From Thiotrichaceae bacterium (GTDB lineage Bacteria > Pseudomonadota > Gammaproteobacteria > Beggiatoales > Beggiatoaceae), in contig JAQTYU010000001.1 of assembly GCA_028688145.1 (NCBI GenBank), forward strand, positions 673,569-737,568: a stretch of 64,000 nt of DNA, written 5' to 3'. The notes beneath the pieces are model-generated. The model did no database searches, was not told where the DNA came from, and saw only the letters and a program-made list of their open reading frames with translations. Below are positions 28,157-37,744 of the stretch, one piece after another. Position 1 is the first letter of the stretch. Each line of letters opens with the position of its first letter. Position numbers and translations under genes: made by a program.

Positions 28157-28467
28157 GACTCATATATCCTTATAAACATAAATCATAGTATAGCGAATTT
28201 AAACGGCGTTGTGCAGTGCAACATTTAAAAATAGCGAGTCTTTCCCAAGAGTTCCATATAAAAATACTGCGGATTCAAGCGGTGATACGAAATGATTTTT
28301 TGTCAAAATAACTGTGTGGGGAAGCCTTTGGGAAGGGATTTAGCGCGCAAAAGTTTTTAACTGCGCCCCTCATTTTTTGGCGGGGCTAAAAATCTTAAAC
28401 CGCCCTTTATTCGGAGCGCAGTTAATTTCATGCTGAAATAATCGGTGTGCGTATAAAACGCAAAGGA
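28157..28467. other. Gap between nuclease and acetyltransferase genes, holding one small inverted repeat
   Basis: 28357-28366 (TTAACTGCGC) and 28416-28425 (GCGCAGTTAA) are perfect 10-base inverted ends of a 69-base unit. Related half copies are near 19168 and 43430. The rest holds no gene I can support; the promoter of the acetyltransferase gene should lie around 28160-28260. Confidence 0.6.
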
Positions 28468-28989
28468 TTATTTCTTAGCATCACACCAACCTTGTTTGGT
28501 TGCGCCGTGGTATTCAATTCCTAACTTTGCTTTCAATAACAGCGCGGCAAGGTTTTCGCCATCAACAAACACGTCTGCCAAAATGCGGAAATATTTATCG
28601 CGTTTCATGTTGCGCAGTTCGATTTTCTTGGCACTGCGTAATTTCTCGACGGTGAATTGTTTGGCAGCTTGGGCGGCTTTCTTTTCTTGTTCACATTTGC
28701 CGCGCATTTCGGGGGTGTCAATGCCGTTCACACGAACCCCAATGCGTTCGCCCACAATCGGGGGATAATTTTTGATGTTGACGCGGAAAGTGTCGCCGTC
28801 ATAAATCGAGGTGACTTCAGCAACTTCAACTGTGCCGAAAGATTTGTCACTGCCCGCCATAATCGTTTCTGTGATTTCGGCGGTGTTTTCGACCACGGTG
28901 GTGGTATCGGCTTCGGCTTTTTTAGCGGTGGCAGCAAAGGCATTGCTTGCTAAGAACAAACCTAAAAAAAGATACGTGATTTTCTTCAT
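28468..28989 (-). CDS. Secreted thermonuclease (SNase-like) family protein
   Basis: 173 residues. A clear signal peptide (MKKITYLFLGLFLASNAFA) precedes a Thr/Glu-rich linker (about 20-50) and a staphylococcal-nuclease-like domain (about 52-170). The catalytic pattern is present: YDGDTFRV (first Asp ligand), RVNGIDTPE (Arg and Glu region), and DKYFRILADVFVDG. It should cut DNA or RNA outside the inner membrane. I start at 28989, where AGGA lies upstream, rather than the longer frame beginning at 29061 that would spoil the signal peptide. Confidence 0.88.
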   Translation of the reverse strand: MKKITYLFLGLFLASNAFAATAKKAEADTTTVVENTAEITETIMAGSDKSFGTVEVAEVTSIYDGDTFRVNIKNYPPIVGERIGVRVNGIDTPEMRGKCEQEKKAAQAAKQFTVEKLRSAKKIELRNMKRDKYFRILADVFVDGENLAALLLKAKLGIEYHGATKQGWCDAKK

Positions 28990-29227
28990 GTGAACATCCT
29001 TGAAATGAGAGTGAGGTAATTCACGGATTTTATGCAAGACATGATCCGTATCTTCGAGCATATCTGTGCTTGCTGAAAATAGCCATAGGTCTCAAGCGAG
29101 CGTGAGTAAGGAATTGATTATGTATGAGCGGAGTCTGTTGTAGCGGGGAAATGACAGGCGTTTTAGGAAGGCGTATCTGGCAGAATGAGTAAAGGATAAG
29201 CTATTGATTAAGCAAGTTGAGTCTGTT

Positions 29228-29806
29228 TCATACCATTGACTGGCTGTCTTGTAATATCAATGTTTTGAGTTTTTTAGCAGGTATACCTGCACAGAGGCTG
29301 TGTTTAGGTAAATCGTGTAATACCACGCTTCCTGCGCCGACCACGGTTTTTTCATGAATATGGACACCCGCCAAAATGGTCACACGGCTACCAATCCAGC
29401 AATATTCATCGATGCAAACTTTGGCAATTTTAGGCGGAAAAATTTCGCACAATGGGGAATGATGAAAACTGCCTGCATCGCTGTGGGTTAATAATGTAAC
29501 ATTGGGAGAAAGGGTCACACCACGTCCCAGATAAATTTCGCCTTCTAAATCAAGATAACATCCCATTCCAATGTGCACGTCATCTGCCACAGTTAAGTTT
29601 TTAAAGCCTTGGCTCAAGTTAAAAAATCTAACTTCATAAATACGCACATTATTGCCAATAGTTGCCCCAAATAATCGTAATAATTTGGCACGTAACTGTG
29701 GATGAATCACCCCACGCAAGCCTAATTCTAACAACATAAATCCCGCTTTTTTAAGACTGACCCAAGGTTTAAACATATACCCTTTAGAGGCTTGATAGTG
29801 AATCAT
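29228..29806 (-). CDS. Hexapeptide-repeat acyltransferase (O-acetyltransferase type)
   Basis: 192 residues. A left-handed beta-helix of hexapeptide repeats fills about residues 45-175 (IGNNVRIYEV, VHIGMGCYLDLEGEIYLGRG, WIGSRVTILAGVHIHEKT, VGAGSVVLHDLPKHSLCAG). This is the MAT/WbbJ-like group that transfers acetyl groups from acetyl-CoA to sugars or antibiotics, usually for surface polysaccharide. No polysaccharide genes are nearby, so the acceptor is unknown. Confidence 0.85.
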   Translation of the reverse strand: MIHYQASKGYMFKPWVSLKKAGFMLLELGLRGVIHPQLRAKLLRLFGATIGNNVRIYEVRFFNLSQGFKNLTVADDVHIGMGCYLDLEGEIYLGRGVTLSPNVTLLTHSDAGSFHHSPLCEIFPPKIAKVCIDEYCWIGSRVTILAGVHIHEKTVVGAGSVVLHDLPKHSLCAGIPAKKLKTLILQDSQSMV

Positions 29807-30126
29807 TTAACAAATATACAATGCCAAATTTAACCTTCAGCGCATCCCCTTCACTGTTTGGATTTATCCGTCGGAATACCCCAGAAAATCATGCCACTTG
29901 CTATAATTAAGGTAAGCATGGGAATCATTTTAACGCATACTTAATTTAAACTATCATCGCAAGCAATTCGAGAGAAATTTAATGCACTGCTGAGTGTAAC
30001 TTGATGAAATAAAATAGCTTTATAAAAGATCAGCCAATTTAAGCATCAGGATGGGGCGTGTTATAATGCCGCACCCTCGTGCTGGCAATGTCTGCATCAC
30101 AATAAATTACGATGGCTGGGCTGAAC
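29807..30126. other. Gap of 320 bases, no gene seen
   Basis: Contains AT-rich sequence between two genes transcribed leftwards. It must hold the promoter of the acyltransferase gene and perhaps the 3' end of ccoS mRNA, but I see no strong hairpin, repeat or RNA gene. Confidence 0.5.
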
Positions 30127-30309
30127 TTAAGTTTTAGGAGGCTCGCTCGGGGTGGCTTTCGGTGCAATTTCATCATGATCCATTAATACCTCATGCGCTG
30201 GACCTTCCATATCATCAAATTGCCCAGATTTAATCGCCCAAAAAAATGCCCATACGATAAAGCCAACCAAGACCAGCGAGAGCGGGATTAATAAATACAA
30301 AATATCCAT
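30127..30309 (-). CDS. ccoS: cbb3-type cytochrome oxidase assembly protein CcoS
   Basis: 60 residues. One membrane helix (about 4-27, LYLLIPLSLVLVGFIVWAFFWA) is followed by the CcoS signature KSGQFDDMEGPAHEVLMD. CcoS is needed for loading haem and copper into the catalytic subunit of cbb3 oxidase at the inner membrane. Usually it follows ccoI (copper ATPase); here neither ccoI nor ccoNOP is adjacent, so it has been separated from the cluster. Divergent from the GspE-type gene. Confidence 0.9.
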   Translation of the reverse strand: MDILYLLIPLSLVLVGFIVWAFFWAIKSGQFDDMEGPAHEVLMDHDEIAPKATPSEPPKT

Positions 30310-30414
30310 AAGAAATTTTTCCCAAAAAGCGCGGATGCGCCTTTAACTATTTTAACAAAAGGTAATTTGAACGGTAATGCTGTTGACAGCATTCATTCCG
30401 TGAAAATATAAATT

Positions 30415-32145
30415 ATGACGGCAAGCACCTTGGCACTTTCCCCTGTCACACCCGAGCCATTTTTAATGGCGCGTTTGGGTGAGTTATTAGTACAGGCAAA
30501 TTTCGTTAATTCCCAAGATATTCAACGCGCCCTAGATTTTCAGCAACGCTTTGGCGGTAAACTGGGGGCAGTATTAATTCGGATGGGCGCAGTCTCAGAA
30601 GATAGTCTGCTCAGCACGCTTTCGCAACAACTGGGTTTGCCCGTCATTGACAATGCCAATATTCCCACCGATGCCGCCCCCTTAATGCAATTAATTGAAC
30701 TTTCAGGTATCGAAAAAGATTGGTGGCTGGATCAAGAAATTGCTGCGTGGACAGACGAAGAAAATCAGTGCATTCATTGTGTTGCCCGTGACCCTTTAAA
30801 CGATACTTTGCACGAAGTGCTCAGCCAATGCTTTCCGCACTATACACTGATTTGGTATTTAGCACGCAACCAAGATTTAGACCGAGTTCTGGATCGCTTG
30901 GCAAAAGCCCATGATGATGACGGTTTTGGCAACAGCGACGATGTGCATTTACTGCGTGAATTAGCCGAAGGCGCGCCCGTGGTCGAATTTGTGAACAATA
31001 TGTTTTCACAAGCGATTGATCAACGCGCCTCCGACGTGCATTTAGAACCTGAAGAACATAGCTTTTTTGTGCGCTATCGTGTGGATGGCGTGTTATATGA
31101 ACATTTAAATTTACCCAAAGAACGCTTTAACCCAATTGCTTCACGGATAAAACTGATTTCAGGCTTGGATATTGCGGAACGTCGTTTACCCCAAGACGGA
31201 CGCTTAAATATTCGAGTCAGCGGGCAAGAATTGGATATTCGGGTGTCTTGTTTGCCGGGCGTGCATGGCGAATCTATCGTAATGCGCTTATTACCCAAAG
31301 AACGCCAAACCAGCCGCTTGGATCACCTTGGATTTGCACCGGATCATTTACGCTTATTCAACGAATGGATCAGCGAGCCGCACGGCATTATTTTAGTCAC
31401 AGGGCCGACAGGTTCAGGGAAATCCACCACTTTATACGCCGCATTGGATGCGATTAACGACCGTTCTCAAAAAATTATTACTGTTGAAGACCCTGTAGAA
31501 TATCAACTGCGGGGTGTCACGCAAGTGCAAGCGCACAGCGAAATCGGCTACACTTTCGCCCAGGCTCTGCGCTCAATTTTGCGTCAAGACCCTGATATTA
31601 TTATGATTGGGGAAATTCGGGATCGGGAAACTTCCGAAATTGCAATTCAAGCCGCGCTCACAGGGCACATGGTGCTGTCCACTTTACACACCAATGATGC
31701 CGTCAGCGCGTTTACCCGTTTAGTGGATATGGGCGTAGAACCGTTTTTAGTAGCCACTTCGGTGCGTGCAGTGCAAGCACAGCGTTTAGTGCGGCGTTTA
31801 TGCAGTTGTGCGGTTGCCAGCGAGCCATTGGCGATGGTGCGGGATCGAGTGCGGGAAATTTTGCCCAAAGAATTGGCAGATCGCCCTGCTAATTGGAAGG
31901 CGGCTGTTGGTTGTGCACAATGCCAACACACAGGCTATCAGGGACGGGTGGGGATTTATGAACTGGTGTATATCACCCCTGAAATTCAAAACTTGGTGCT
32001 ACAACGTGCGACGGCAAGTGATATGCGGCGCATGGCGGCAAAACAAGGATTTAGAACTTTGCGTGATGATGGATGGATTAAAGCCTATCTGGGTGTGACC
32101 AGCATTGAAGAGGTGTTACGTGCCACTGAAGCGGCGACTCTTTAA
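30415..32145 (+). CDS. gspE: GspE/PulE-type secretion ATPase
   Basis: 576 residues. An N-terminal MshEN-like domain (about 18-85, RLGELLVQANFVNSQDIQRAL) is followed by the ATPase core. Walker A is GPTGSGKST (Lys336), the Asp box VEDPVEYQLRG and Walker B DIIMIGEIRD follow, and the His box is TGHMVLSTLHT. Such hexameric ATPases drive pilus or pseudopilus assembly from the cytosolic face. The zinc module is odd: the first pair reads LCSC (CxC) rather than CxxC; the second, CAQC, is normal. No other gsp or pil gene is nearby, so type II secretion versus type IV pilus use is not settled. Confidence 0.88.
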   Translation: MTASTLALSPVTPEPFLMARLGELLVQANFVNSQDIQRALDFQQRFGGKLGAVLIRMGAVSEDSLLSTLSQQLGLPVIDNANIPTDAAPLMQLIELSGIEKDWWLDQEIAAWTDEENQCIHCVARDPLNDTLHEVLSQCFPHYTLIWYLARNQDLDRVLDRLAKAHDDDGFGNSDDVHLLRELAEGAPVVEFVNNMFSQAIDQRASDVHLEPEEHSFFVRYRVDGVLYEHLNLPKERFNPIASRIKLISGLDIAERRLPQDGRLNIRVSGQELDIRVSCLPGVHGESIVMRLLPKERQTSRLDHLGFAPDHLRLFNEWISEPHGIILVTGPTGSGKSTTLYAALDAINDRSQKIITVEDPVEYQLRGVTQVQAHSEIGYTFAQALRSILRQDPDIIMIGEIRDRETSEIAIQAALTGHMVLSTLHTNDAVSAFTRLVDMGVEPFLVATSVRAVQAQRLVRRLCSCAVASEPLAMVRDRVREILPKELADRPANWKAAVGCAQCQHTGYQGRVGIYELVYITPEIQNLVLQRATASDMRRMAAKQGFRTLRDDGWIKAYLGVTSIEEVLRATEAATL

Positions 32146-32172
32146 GATGCGTATGATGGGTTTAGGGCAACT

Positions 32173-35100
32173 ATGAGCAGCATATTTCCTGCGGATTTTT
32201 TTCAATACAGTGCGGGTTTGTTCGCCGTTTTGGATAATGAGGCGCGACTGGTGCAAGTGGCAGGCGCGTGGCAACAACAATTACAACTGAGCACGGCGCA
32301 ACTGCTACACAGCAGCTTTCTTGAATGGGTAGCAGCCGACGGCGTGGTTGCCATCACCCAACAACTCGGTGAACTGATCAAGGGGGATAAAACCGCTGTC
32401 CAGTTTCATTGCTATTGGCGCAATGCAGCGGAAGCTTATCAGCATGTACATTGGGTGATTAATCGCACCCCGCAACGGCAACTTTATGCGGTTGCAACGG
32501 TGCTTGAGGACTATAAACCCAGCTCAGATTTTTTCTATGAGTTGTTGCAGCACAATCCTGATTTGATGACGGTGAAAGATGCACAACAACGTTACGTCTT
32601 TTGTAATGAAGCCTTTTGTCAATTTATAGGAAAAACTGCGGCTGATTTATTGGGAAAATCTGCACATGATGTATTTAATCTGGATGAATTTGAACACCTT
32701 GCGGCACAAGATGAAATTGTGCTGAAAACGGGTAAACCGCATATTGGCGAAATTTACCTGCATGATCACAAGGGGCAGCCACATTATTTCATTTCCAAAA
32801 AAGTGCTTTATCAGCCCGCGCATTCGCCCCCCTTTATCATTGCTCACTATAACGAATTTACCTCCCATAAATTATTAGACCAAGCCTTACGCGCCCGCGA
32901 GGAACGTTTTGAATTGGCGATTCAAGGCTCACAACATGGCTTATGGGATTGGGATTTACGCAGCAATGAAATTTACCTCTCGCCGCGCTGGAAAGGCTTG
33001 CTCGGCTATGAAGATGCAGAAATCGCTAATCATTTAGATGCTTTGTGCCAATACGTGCATCCTGATGATTTTATGCAAATGTGGGGCGACATTGAGGCGT
33101 ATTTAGATAAACGCGTGGCGCGCTATGAAAGCATTTATCGAATGCGCCATAAAAACGGCGATGATTGTTGGGTATTGGCGCGGGCGGCGGCATTGTGGGA
33201 TAAAGAAGATCATCCGTATCGCATGGTGGGAACGTATGTTGATATTACCGAGCGCAAAAATATCGAACGCGCCTTGTTTGAAAGCCAAGCCTTATTAGCG
33301 TCCATTTTTGATGTCACCCCGATTGGTTTATGCGTCGCGGATATGCAGGGGCGTTTTGTGCGGGTGAATCAAGCCTTCTGTGAACTTTATGGCTACAGTG
33401 CGGACGAATTGTTGCAAGAAAGCTTTTTGCGGCTAGTGCCGCCCTCGCAGCATGAGGCTGTTTTAAAACTGCACCAAGGCTTTTTAAACGATACCTTGTC
33501 TAATGTTCCCAGCGAGTGGGTCGTGCAGAATAAAGCGGGGGCCAATTTAATTGTACAAATTACTTTGGGGCGTTTGCAATTACCCAATGGTTCGTTTTTG
33601 CGGGTTACTACGACCACCGATATTACCCAACGCAAACGTAATGAAGCAGAACGTGACCGCTTGTTTAATCTATCCGTAGATATGCAGTCGATTATTAATT
33701 TCACAGGACATTTCACCGAGTTAAATCCTGCGTGGGAAAGTATTTTAGGCTGGAGCAAAGCGAACTTTTTAGAAAAATCAGCCTTAGAATTTGTGCATCC
33801 TGCGGATATGAAAGCCACCATGGGTATGTTAGAACGCTTGCAACTCGGTGAAATTGTCCTCAATTTTGAAAATCGTTATCGCTGCAAAAATGGCGGCTAT
33901 CGTTGGTTATCGTGGAACAGTTATCCGTTAATCGATCAAGGTAATATTTATTCAATCACGCGTGATGTCAGTGCTTCTAAACATGCCGAAGAAAAAATTG
34001 CCCACCAGCAACATTTTATCAGGCTGGTTGTGGACAGTATTCCAAGCCTGATTTTTATCAAAGACAGATTAGGTAATTTCATTTTTGCAAATCAAGCTGT
34101 TGCTGAATTATTGGGCACGAATTTAGAAAATTTACTAAATCACGAAAAAGTTGAATTCACCCATCCTTTAGAAAATTTGGAATATTGTCTAATTGCTCCA
34201 CCGAATTTCCCCAATACTAATCAAGCAGTCGCCAGCGAGTCGGTTTGTACCACCGCCAAAGGCGAGGAACGCTGTTTCCACTTGGTCAAAAAGCCCTTTT
34301 TATACGAGGAAGGGGAAGTGTTGGTGCTCACTGTCGGCACCGATATTACCGAACGTTACAGTTTAGAACGCAAGTTTAGAGACACCATTGCTGAGTTGGA
34401 AACCATTCTCAACAGCAGCGTGATCGGGATTGCTTATGTTAAAAATGCGAATTTTGTGCGCGTCAATCACAAGCTGTGTGATTTGTTGGGCTATAGCAGC
34501 GAGAAGCTTTTAAAGTTATCCTTAGTAGATTTATTTGCAGAATCAAGTGATTATCAAAACTTACTAGAACGTGCACAAACTTTGTTGAAAGCAGGCAAGG
34601 AATATGATGCGGGGCATTGGTTACGACGCGAAGATCAGTCCTTATTTTATTCGCGCATCGTGGGTAAAGCCGTCGATGCCAGAGATTTGGATAAAGGCTC
34701 GATCTGGATGTTTGAAGACAGCACTTTACAGCGTCAATCTGAGCGCAATTTGAATTTAATGCGCACCGTGTTTGAAAGCACCGCCGACGGCATTTTAATC
34801 ACCGATTTAAATTGCATCATTGAAAAGGTCAATCCTGCGATGAGCCAAATCACAGGTTATGCCACTGAAGAATTATCTGGAAAGAAAACCAGCTTCTTGG
34901 CATCGGGACGGCATCCCAAAGAATATTATCAACAGATGTGGGAAAGCATTACTAAAACAGGGCATTGGCAAGGTGAAATTTGGAATCGGCGCAAACAAGG
35001 TGAGCCTTATGTCGCATGGCTTTCTATTTCTGCGATTACGGATGAAGAGCAACATCCTGTTCAGTATATGGCAGTGCTCAGCGATATTTCACGTTTACAA

Positions 35101-35649
35101 GAAGATATTGAACAGGCGCGTTATTTAGCCAATTATGATTATTTGACCAAGTTGCCAAACCGCGCCTTATTTCACAGCCAACTTGGGCGGGCGCAAGCGT
35201 GGGCAAAACGTCATCATCGTTTATTTGCAATATTTTTCATTGACTTAGATGGATTTAAAGCGGTCAATGATCAATATGGACATGCGATAGGGGATTTATT
35301 GCTGCAAGATGTAGCAGAACGCCTAAAAAATTGTGTGCGTGAAACCGATATGATTGCGCGTTTTGGCGGCGATGAATTCACCGTGTTATTAACCGAAATT
35401 TCCCACCGCAACGGAATTGAAGTTGTTGCCCATAAAATTTTGGAACAGTTACGGCTAGAATTCCAATTAGAAAGTCACGTTGTACATGTGTCTGCGAGCA
35501 TTGGAATTGCAATCTATCCTGAAGATGAGAATGATTTAGATAGCTTAATGAATCATGCTGATCGCGCGATGTTTTATGCAAAAGAACAAGGTAAGAATCA
35601 AATATTTTTCCATGATGAAGTACCGACTTCTTGGAAAATGAAGGAGTAA
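32173..35649 (+). CDS. Multi-PAS diguanylate cyclase
   Basis: 1158 residues, with no membrane segment seen. About seven PAS/PAC units run from residue 1 to about 980; repeated marks are the TDITQRK / VDITERK-type PAC ends. A GGDEF domain ends the protein, with DLDGFKAVND and an intact GGDEF at 1065-1069. RETD sits five residues before it, the RxxD product-inhibition site. There is no EAL domain. It should make cyclic di-GMP in response to signals sensed by the PAS units; ligands cannot be told. It starts 27 bases after the GspE-type gene, so a shared transcript is likely. Confidence 0.92.
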   Translation: MSSIFPADFFQYSAGLFAVLDNEARLVQVAGAWQQQLQLSTAQLLHSSFLEWVAADGVVAITQQLGELIKGDKTAVQFHCYWRNAAEAYQHVHWVINRTPQRQLYAVATVLEDYKPSSDFFYELLQHNPDLMTVKDAQQRYVFCNEAFCQFIGKTAADLLGKSAHDVFNLDEFEHLAAQDEIVLKTGKPHIGEIYLHDHKGQPHYFISKKVLYQPAHSPPFIIAHYNEFTSHKLLDQALRAREERFELAIQGSQHGLWDWDLRSNEIYLSPRWKGLLGYEDAEIANHLDALCQYVHPDDFMQMWGDIEAYLDKRVARYESIYRMRHKNGDDCWVLARAAALWDKEDHPYRMVGTYVDITERKNIERALFESQALLASIFDVTPIGLCVADMQGRFVRVNQAFCELYGYSADELLQESFLRLVPPSQHEAVLKLHQGFLNDTLSNVPSEWVVQNKAGANLIVQITLGRLQLPNGSFLRVTTTTDITQRKRNEAERDRLFNLSVDMQSIINFTGHFTELNPAWESILGWSKANFLEKSALEFVHPADMKATMGMLERLQLGEIVLNFENRYRCKNGGYRWLSWNSYPLIDQGNIYSITRDVSASKHAEEKIAHQQHFIRLVVDSIPSLIFIKDRLGNFIFANQAVAELLGTNLENLLNHEKVEFTHPLENLEYCLIAPPNFPNTNQAVASESVCTTAKGEERCFHLVKKPFLYEEGEVLVLTVGTDITERYSLERKFRDTIAELETILNSSVIGIAYVKNANFVRVNHKLCDLLGYSSEKLLKLSLVDLFAESSDYQNLLERAQTLLKAGKEYDAGHWLRREDQSLFYSRIVGKAVDARDLDKGSIWMFEDSTLQRQSERNLNLMRTVFESTADGILITDLNCIIEKVNPAMSQITGYATEELSGKKTSFLASGRHPKEYYQQMWESITKTGHWQGEIWNRRKQGEPYVAWLSISAITDEEQHPVQYMAVLSDISRLQEDIEQARYLANYDYLTKLPNRALFHSQLGRAQAWAKRHHRLFAIFFIDLDGFKAVNDQYGHAIGDLLLQDVAERLKNCVRETDMIARFGGDEFTVLLTEISHRNGIEVVAHKILEQLRLEFQLESHVVHVSASIGIAIYPEDENDLDSLMNHADRAMFYAKEQGKNQIFFHDEVPTSWKMKE

Positions 35650-35713
35650 ATCCTCTATACTCGCTTTTTAGGTTTTTGAAATCTCATAAGGTCTTAAGTT
35701 AATATTACAGTTT

Positions 35714-35747
35714 AGGACTGACAGCCCTTAGAGGACTGCCAGTCCTT
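35714..35747. repeat. Family D palindromic repeat
   Basis: AGGACTGACAGCCCTT followed by AGGACTGCCAGTCCTT. Lies between the diguanylate cyclase and yjfI genes. Confidence 0.7.
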
Positions 35748-35772
35748 GTTAAAGTTTTGCAAGTTTTCCCCC

Positions 35773-35800
35773 TTGAGTCTAAATTCTTATACCCCATAAT
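35773..35800 (+). promoter_or_regulatory. Possible sigma-70 promoter for yjfI-yjfJ-yjfK
   Basis: TTGAGT (35773-35778) and CATAAT (35795-35800) with a 16-base spacer, 31 bases before the start. No sigma-54 box (TGGCAC-N5-TTGC) of the kind that drives pspA in enterics was seen. Confidence 0.35.
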
Positions 35801-35830
35801 ATGTCATTATAACCTTAAATGGAGTCACCA

Positions 35831-36250
35831 ATGACCCCCCAACAAAAGTTACAACAACTGGCAGTTGGTTTAAACGGCGCACTGCTAGACAATGGATTGA
35901 GCCTAGCCAGTGAAGTGTTAGCGGGTGAAGTCGATGTTTTGCTGACCACGGTGGAACAGCGCGAAGAATTCCCGATTTACATCACCGTCGATGAAAGTCA
36001 GATTTTATGTATTACCTATTTGTGGACAGAAGCCGAAGTTGATCCTAACAAGCGTATTGAATTGTTGGACACTTTGCTCAGCATGAATATTCCGATGCCT
36101 TTATCTTCATTCTCCAAAATCGGCAATCAATATGTGATTTTCGGAGCCTTATCTACAAATTCTTCGCTGGAAGAAATTCTCGAAGAATTGCACGTACTTA
36201 GCGACAACGCCCTCACCGCCGTTGAAGAACTGGCTGAATATCGGCTCTAA
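35831..36250 (+). CDS. yjfI: YjfI family protein (DUF2170)
   Basis: 139 residues, cytosolic. The sequence EEFPIYITVDESQILCITYLW and MPLSSFSKIGNQYVIFGALS match DUF2170. It heads the yjfI-yjfJ-yjfK set known from E. coli, where the second gene is a PspA paralogue. Function is unknown; the neighbours suggest a membrane-stress role. The ATG at 35831 has GGAG six bases upstream, better than the ATG at 35819. Confidence 0.85.
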   Translation: MTPQQKLQQLAVGLNGALLDNGLSLASEVLAGEVDVLLTTVEQREEFPIYITVDESQILCITYLWTEAEVDPNKRIELLDTLLSMNIPMPLSSFSKIGNQYVIFGALSTNSSLEEILEELHVLSDNALTAVEELAEYRL

Positions 36251-36266
36251 TCAGGAGTAGCAACTC

Positions 36267-36965
36267 ATGGGATTATTTACCAAATTATTCACCGCATTAC
36301 GGGGTGCAGGCACAGAAGTTGGCGAAGCCATTGTGGACACTCAAGCCTTGCGAATCATGGATCAAGAAATGCGTGATGCACGTAGACACTTAGACGAGGC
36401 GAAAGAAAACCTTGCCAAAGTGATGGCAGAACAAATCGGAGTTGAACGCGAAGTTAGCCGTTTGAAAAAGCAAGTCGCTGAATATGAAAGCTATGCGCAA
36501 GGGGCCTTAGACAAGGGCAATGAAAATCTTGCCACTGAAATTGCGGGCAAAATTGCTGAAATTGAAAACGAACTCGCCGCACAAGAGAAAGTTTTGGAAA
36601 GCTATAACAGCAACGTCAACATGCTTAAGCAAACCATCAAAAATACTGAACGCAATATTCAGTCGATGGAGCGCCAAGTCAGTGTGGTGAAAACCACGGA
36701 ATCGGTGCAGAAAGCCAGTGCGGCGGCTGCGACTAAGTTTTCAGGTTCAAACTCCGCGCTGCGTACTGCGACGGAATCTTTAGAACGCATTAAGCAAAAA
36801 CAACAACAGCAATCCGACCAAATGCAAGCCGCGATGCAATTGCAACAAGATGAGTCGGGCGATGGTTTGCAAGCCAAACTCAAAGAAGCGGGGATTTTGA
36901 CCAGCGACGGCACCACGGGAAATGCGGTGCTTGAGCGTTTGAAAGCCAAACGTACCCAAGTGTAG
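36267..36965 (+). CDS. yjfJ: PspA/IM30 family protein
   Basis: 232 residues, almost entirely alpha-helical coiled coil (about 25-190), opening with the amphipathic MGLFTKLFTALRGAG helix typical of membrane-binding PspA/Vipp1 proteins. These assemble into rods or rings on stressed membranes. It belongs to the YjfJ branch by its neighbours (DUF2170 upstream, DUF2491 downstream). It lies 16 bases after yjfI and 9 before the next gene, so this is one operon. Confidence 0.9.
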   Translation: MGLFTKLFTALRGAGTEVGEAIVDTQALRIMDQEMRDARRHLDEAKENLAKVMAEQIGVEREVSRLKKQVAEYESYAQGALDKGNENLATEIAGKIAEIENELAAQEKVLESYNSNVNMLKQTIKNTERNIQSMERQVSVVKTTESVQKASAAAATKFSGSNSALRTATESLERIKQKQQQQSDQMQAAMQLQQDESGDGLQAKLKEAGILTSDGTTGNAVLERLKAKRTQV

Positions 36966-36974
36966 AGGCGCATC

Positions 36975-37622
36975 ATGTCGCTGTGGAAAAGTATTTTCGG
37001 GGGAGATGTGGCGCGAGACAATGCGCCGCCTCCGCAAGCGTTGAATGCGCAGACTTTGCAAATCGGCAATATTGTGAAATTTGGTTTTGCCGCCCAAGCA
37101 GGTTTGAGTAATCAACGCTGTCGTGTGGTCGGGGTGAAAACTTATGATTTAGGCGGCGATGCCAAGAAAAAAGGCGTGTTGCTGTTGGAAGGCTCGGAGG
37201 CAGATTTTAGCCTTGCGGTGGTCAAACAAGGGCATCGTGATTTTTTAGAAATAGGCATCAGTATCTTGCCTGCCCAAGTCAAAGAACTGTTTGATTTGGA
37301 AGAGTTTGCACGGATTTTTGACCCTGAAGTCGAAGCTCCCATAACCTTGGAACGTATCAAAGAGCCTGAAAGCCTTGCGGGCTGGACGGGTGCAGTGTAT
37401 TACCAAGAATTGGGACATCAGGCGTATATCAGCAGTGAAGATTATCGTCAACGCTATTTGACCACCGACACGGCGGACTGGGAAATGTTGGATTACGCAC
37501 TCTTGGTCAGCGAAGACCGTCTTTTCGCGGTGCAAACCGAGGTTTACGATGGCGGGCGCACGGAAGTGAGTTTGTTGGCGTATTTGCCTTTGGATAAGAT
37601 TGAAGAGATGTGGGCAGCTTAG
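36975..37622 (+). CDS. yjfK: YjfK family protein (DUF2491)
   Basis: 215 residues, cytosolic, no signal peptide or membrane helix. The protein matches DUF2491 by position and by blocks such as LQIGNIVKFGFAAQAGLSN, AVYYQELGHQAYISSEDYRQ and TEVYDGGRTEVSLLAYL. Last gene of the yjfI-yjfJ-yjfK operon. The E. coli set goes on with yjfL and yjfM; here a repeat ends it. Function unknown. Confidence 0.85.
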   Translation: MSLWKSIFGGDVARDNAPPPQALNAQTLQIGNIVKFGFAAQAGLSNQRCRVVGVKTYDLGGDAKKKGVLLLEGSEADFSLAVVKQGHRDFLEIGISILPAQVKELFDLEEFARIFDPEVEAPITLERIKEPESLAGWTGAVYYQELGHQAYISSEDYRQRYLTTDTADWEMLDYALLVSEDRLFAVQTEVYDGGRTEVSLLAYLPLDKIEEMWAA

Positions 37623-37629
37623 CTTTCCA

Positions 37630-37716
37630 GTAGCCCGTATGCAGCGTAGCGGAATGCGGGAAATCGTAGGCGACGATCTAAATCCCCCGCATTCCGCTAC
37701 GCTCCATACGGGCTAC
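37630..37716. repeat. Family C inverted repeat pair (long hairpin)
   Basis: Arms 37630-37660 and 37686-37716 are inverted copies that differ at one of 31 positions (GTAGCCCGTATGCAGCG ... GGAATGCGGG). A single unit is at 9155-9185. It lies between convergent genes and may end transcription. Confidence 0.75.
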
Positions 37717-37744
37717 TTAACTACTTAACCTTGAATGTCCCCCT

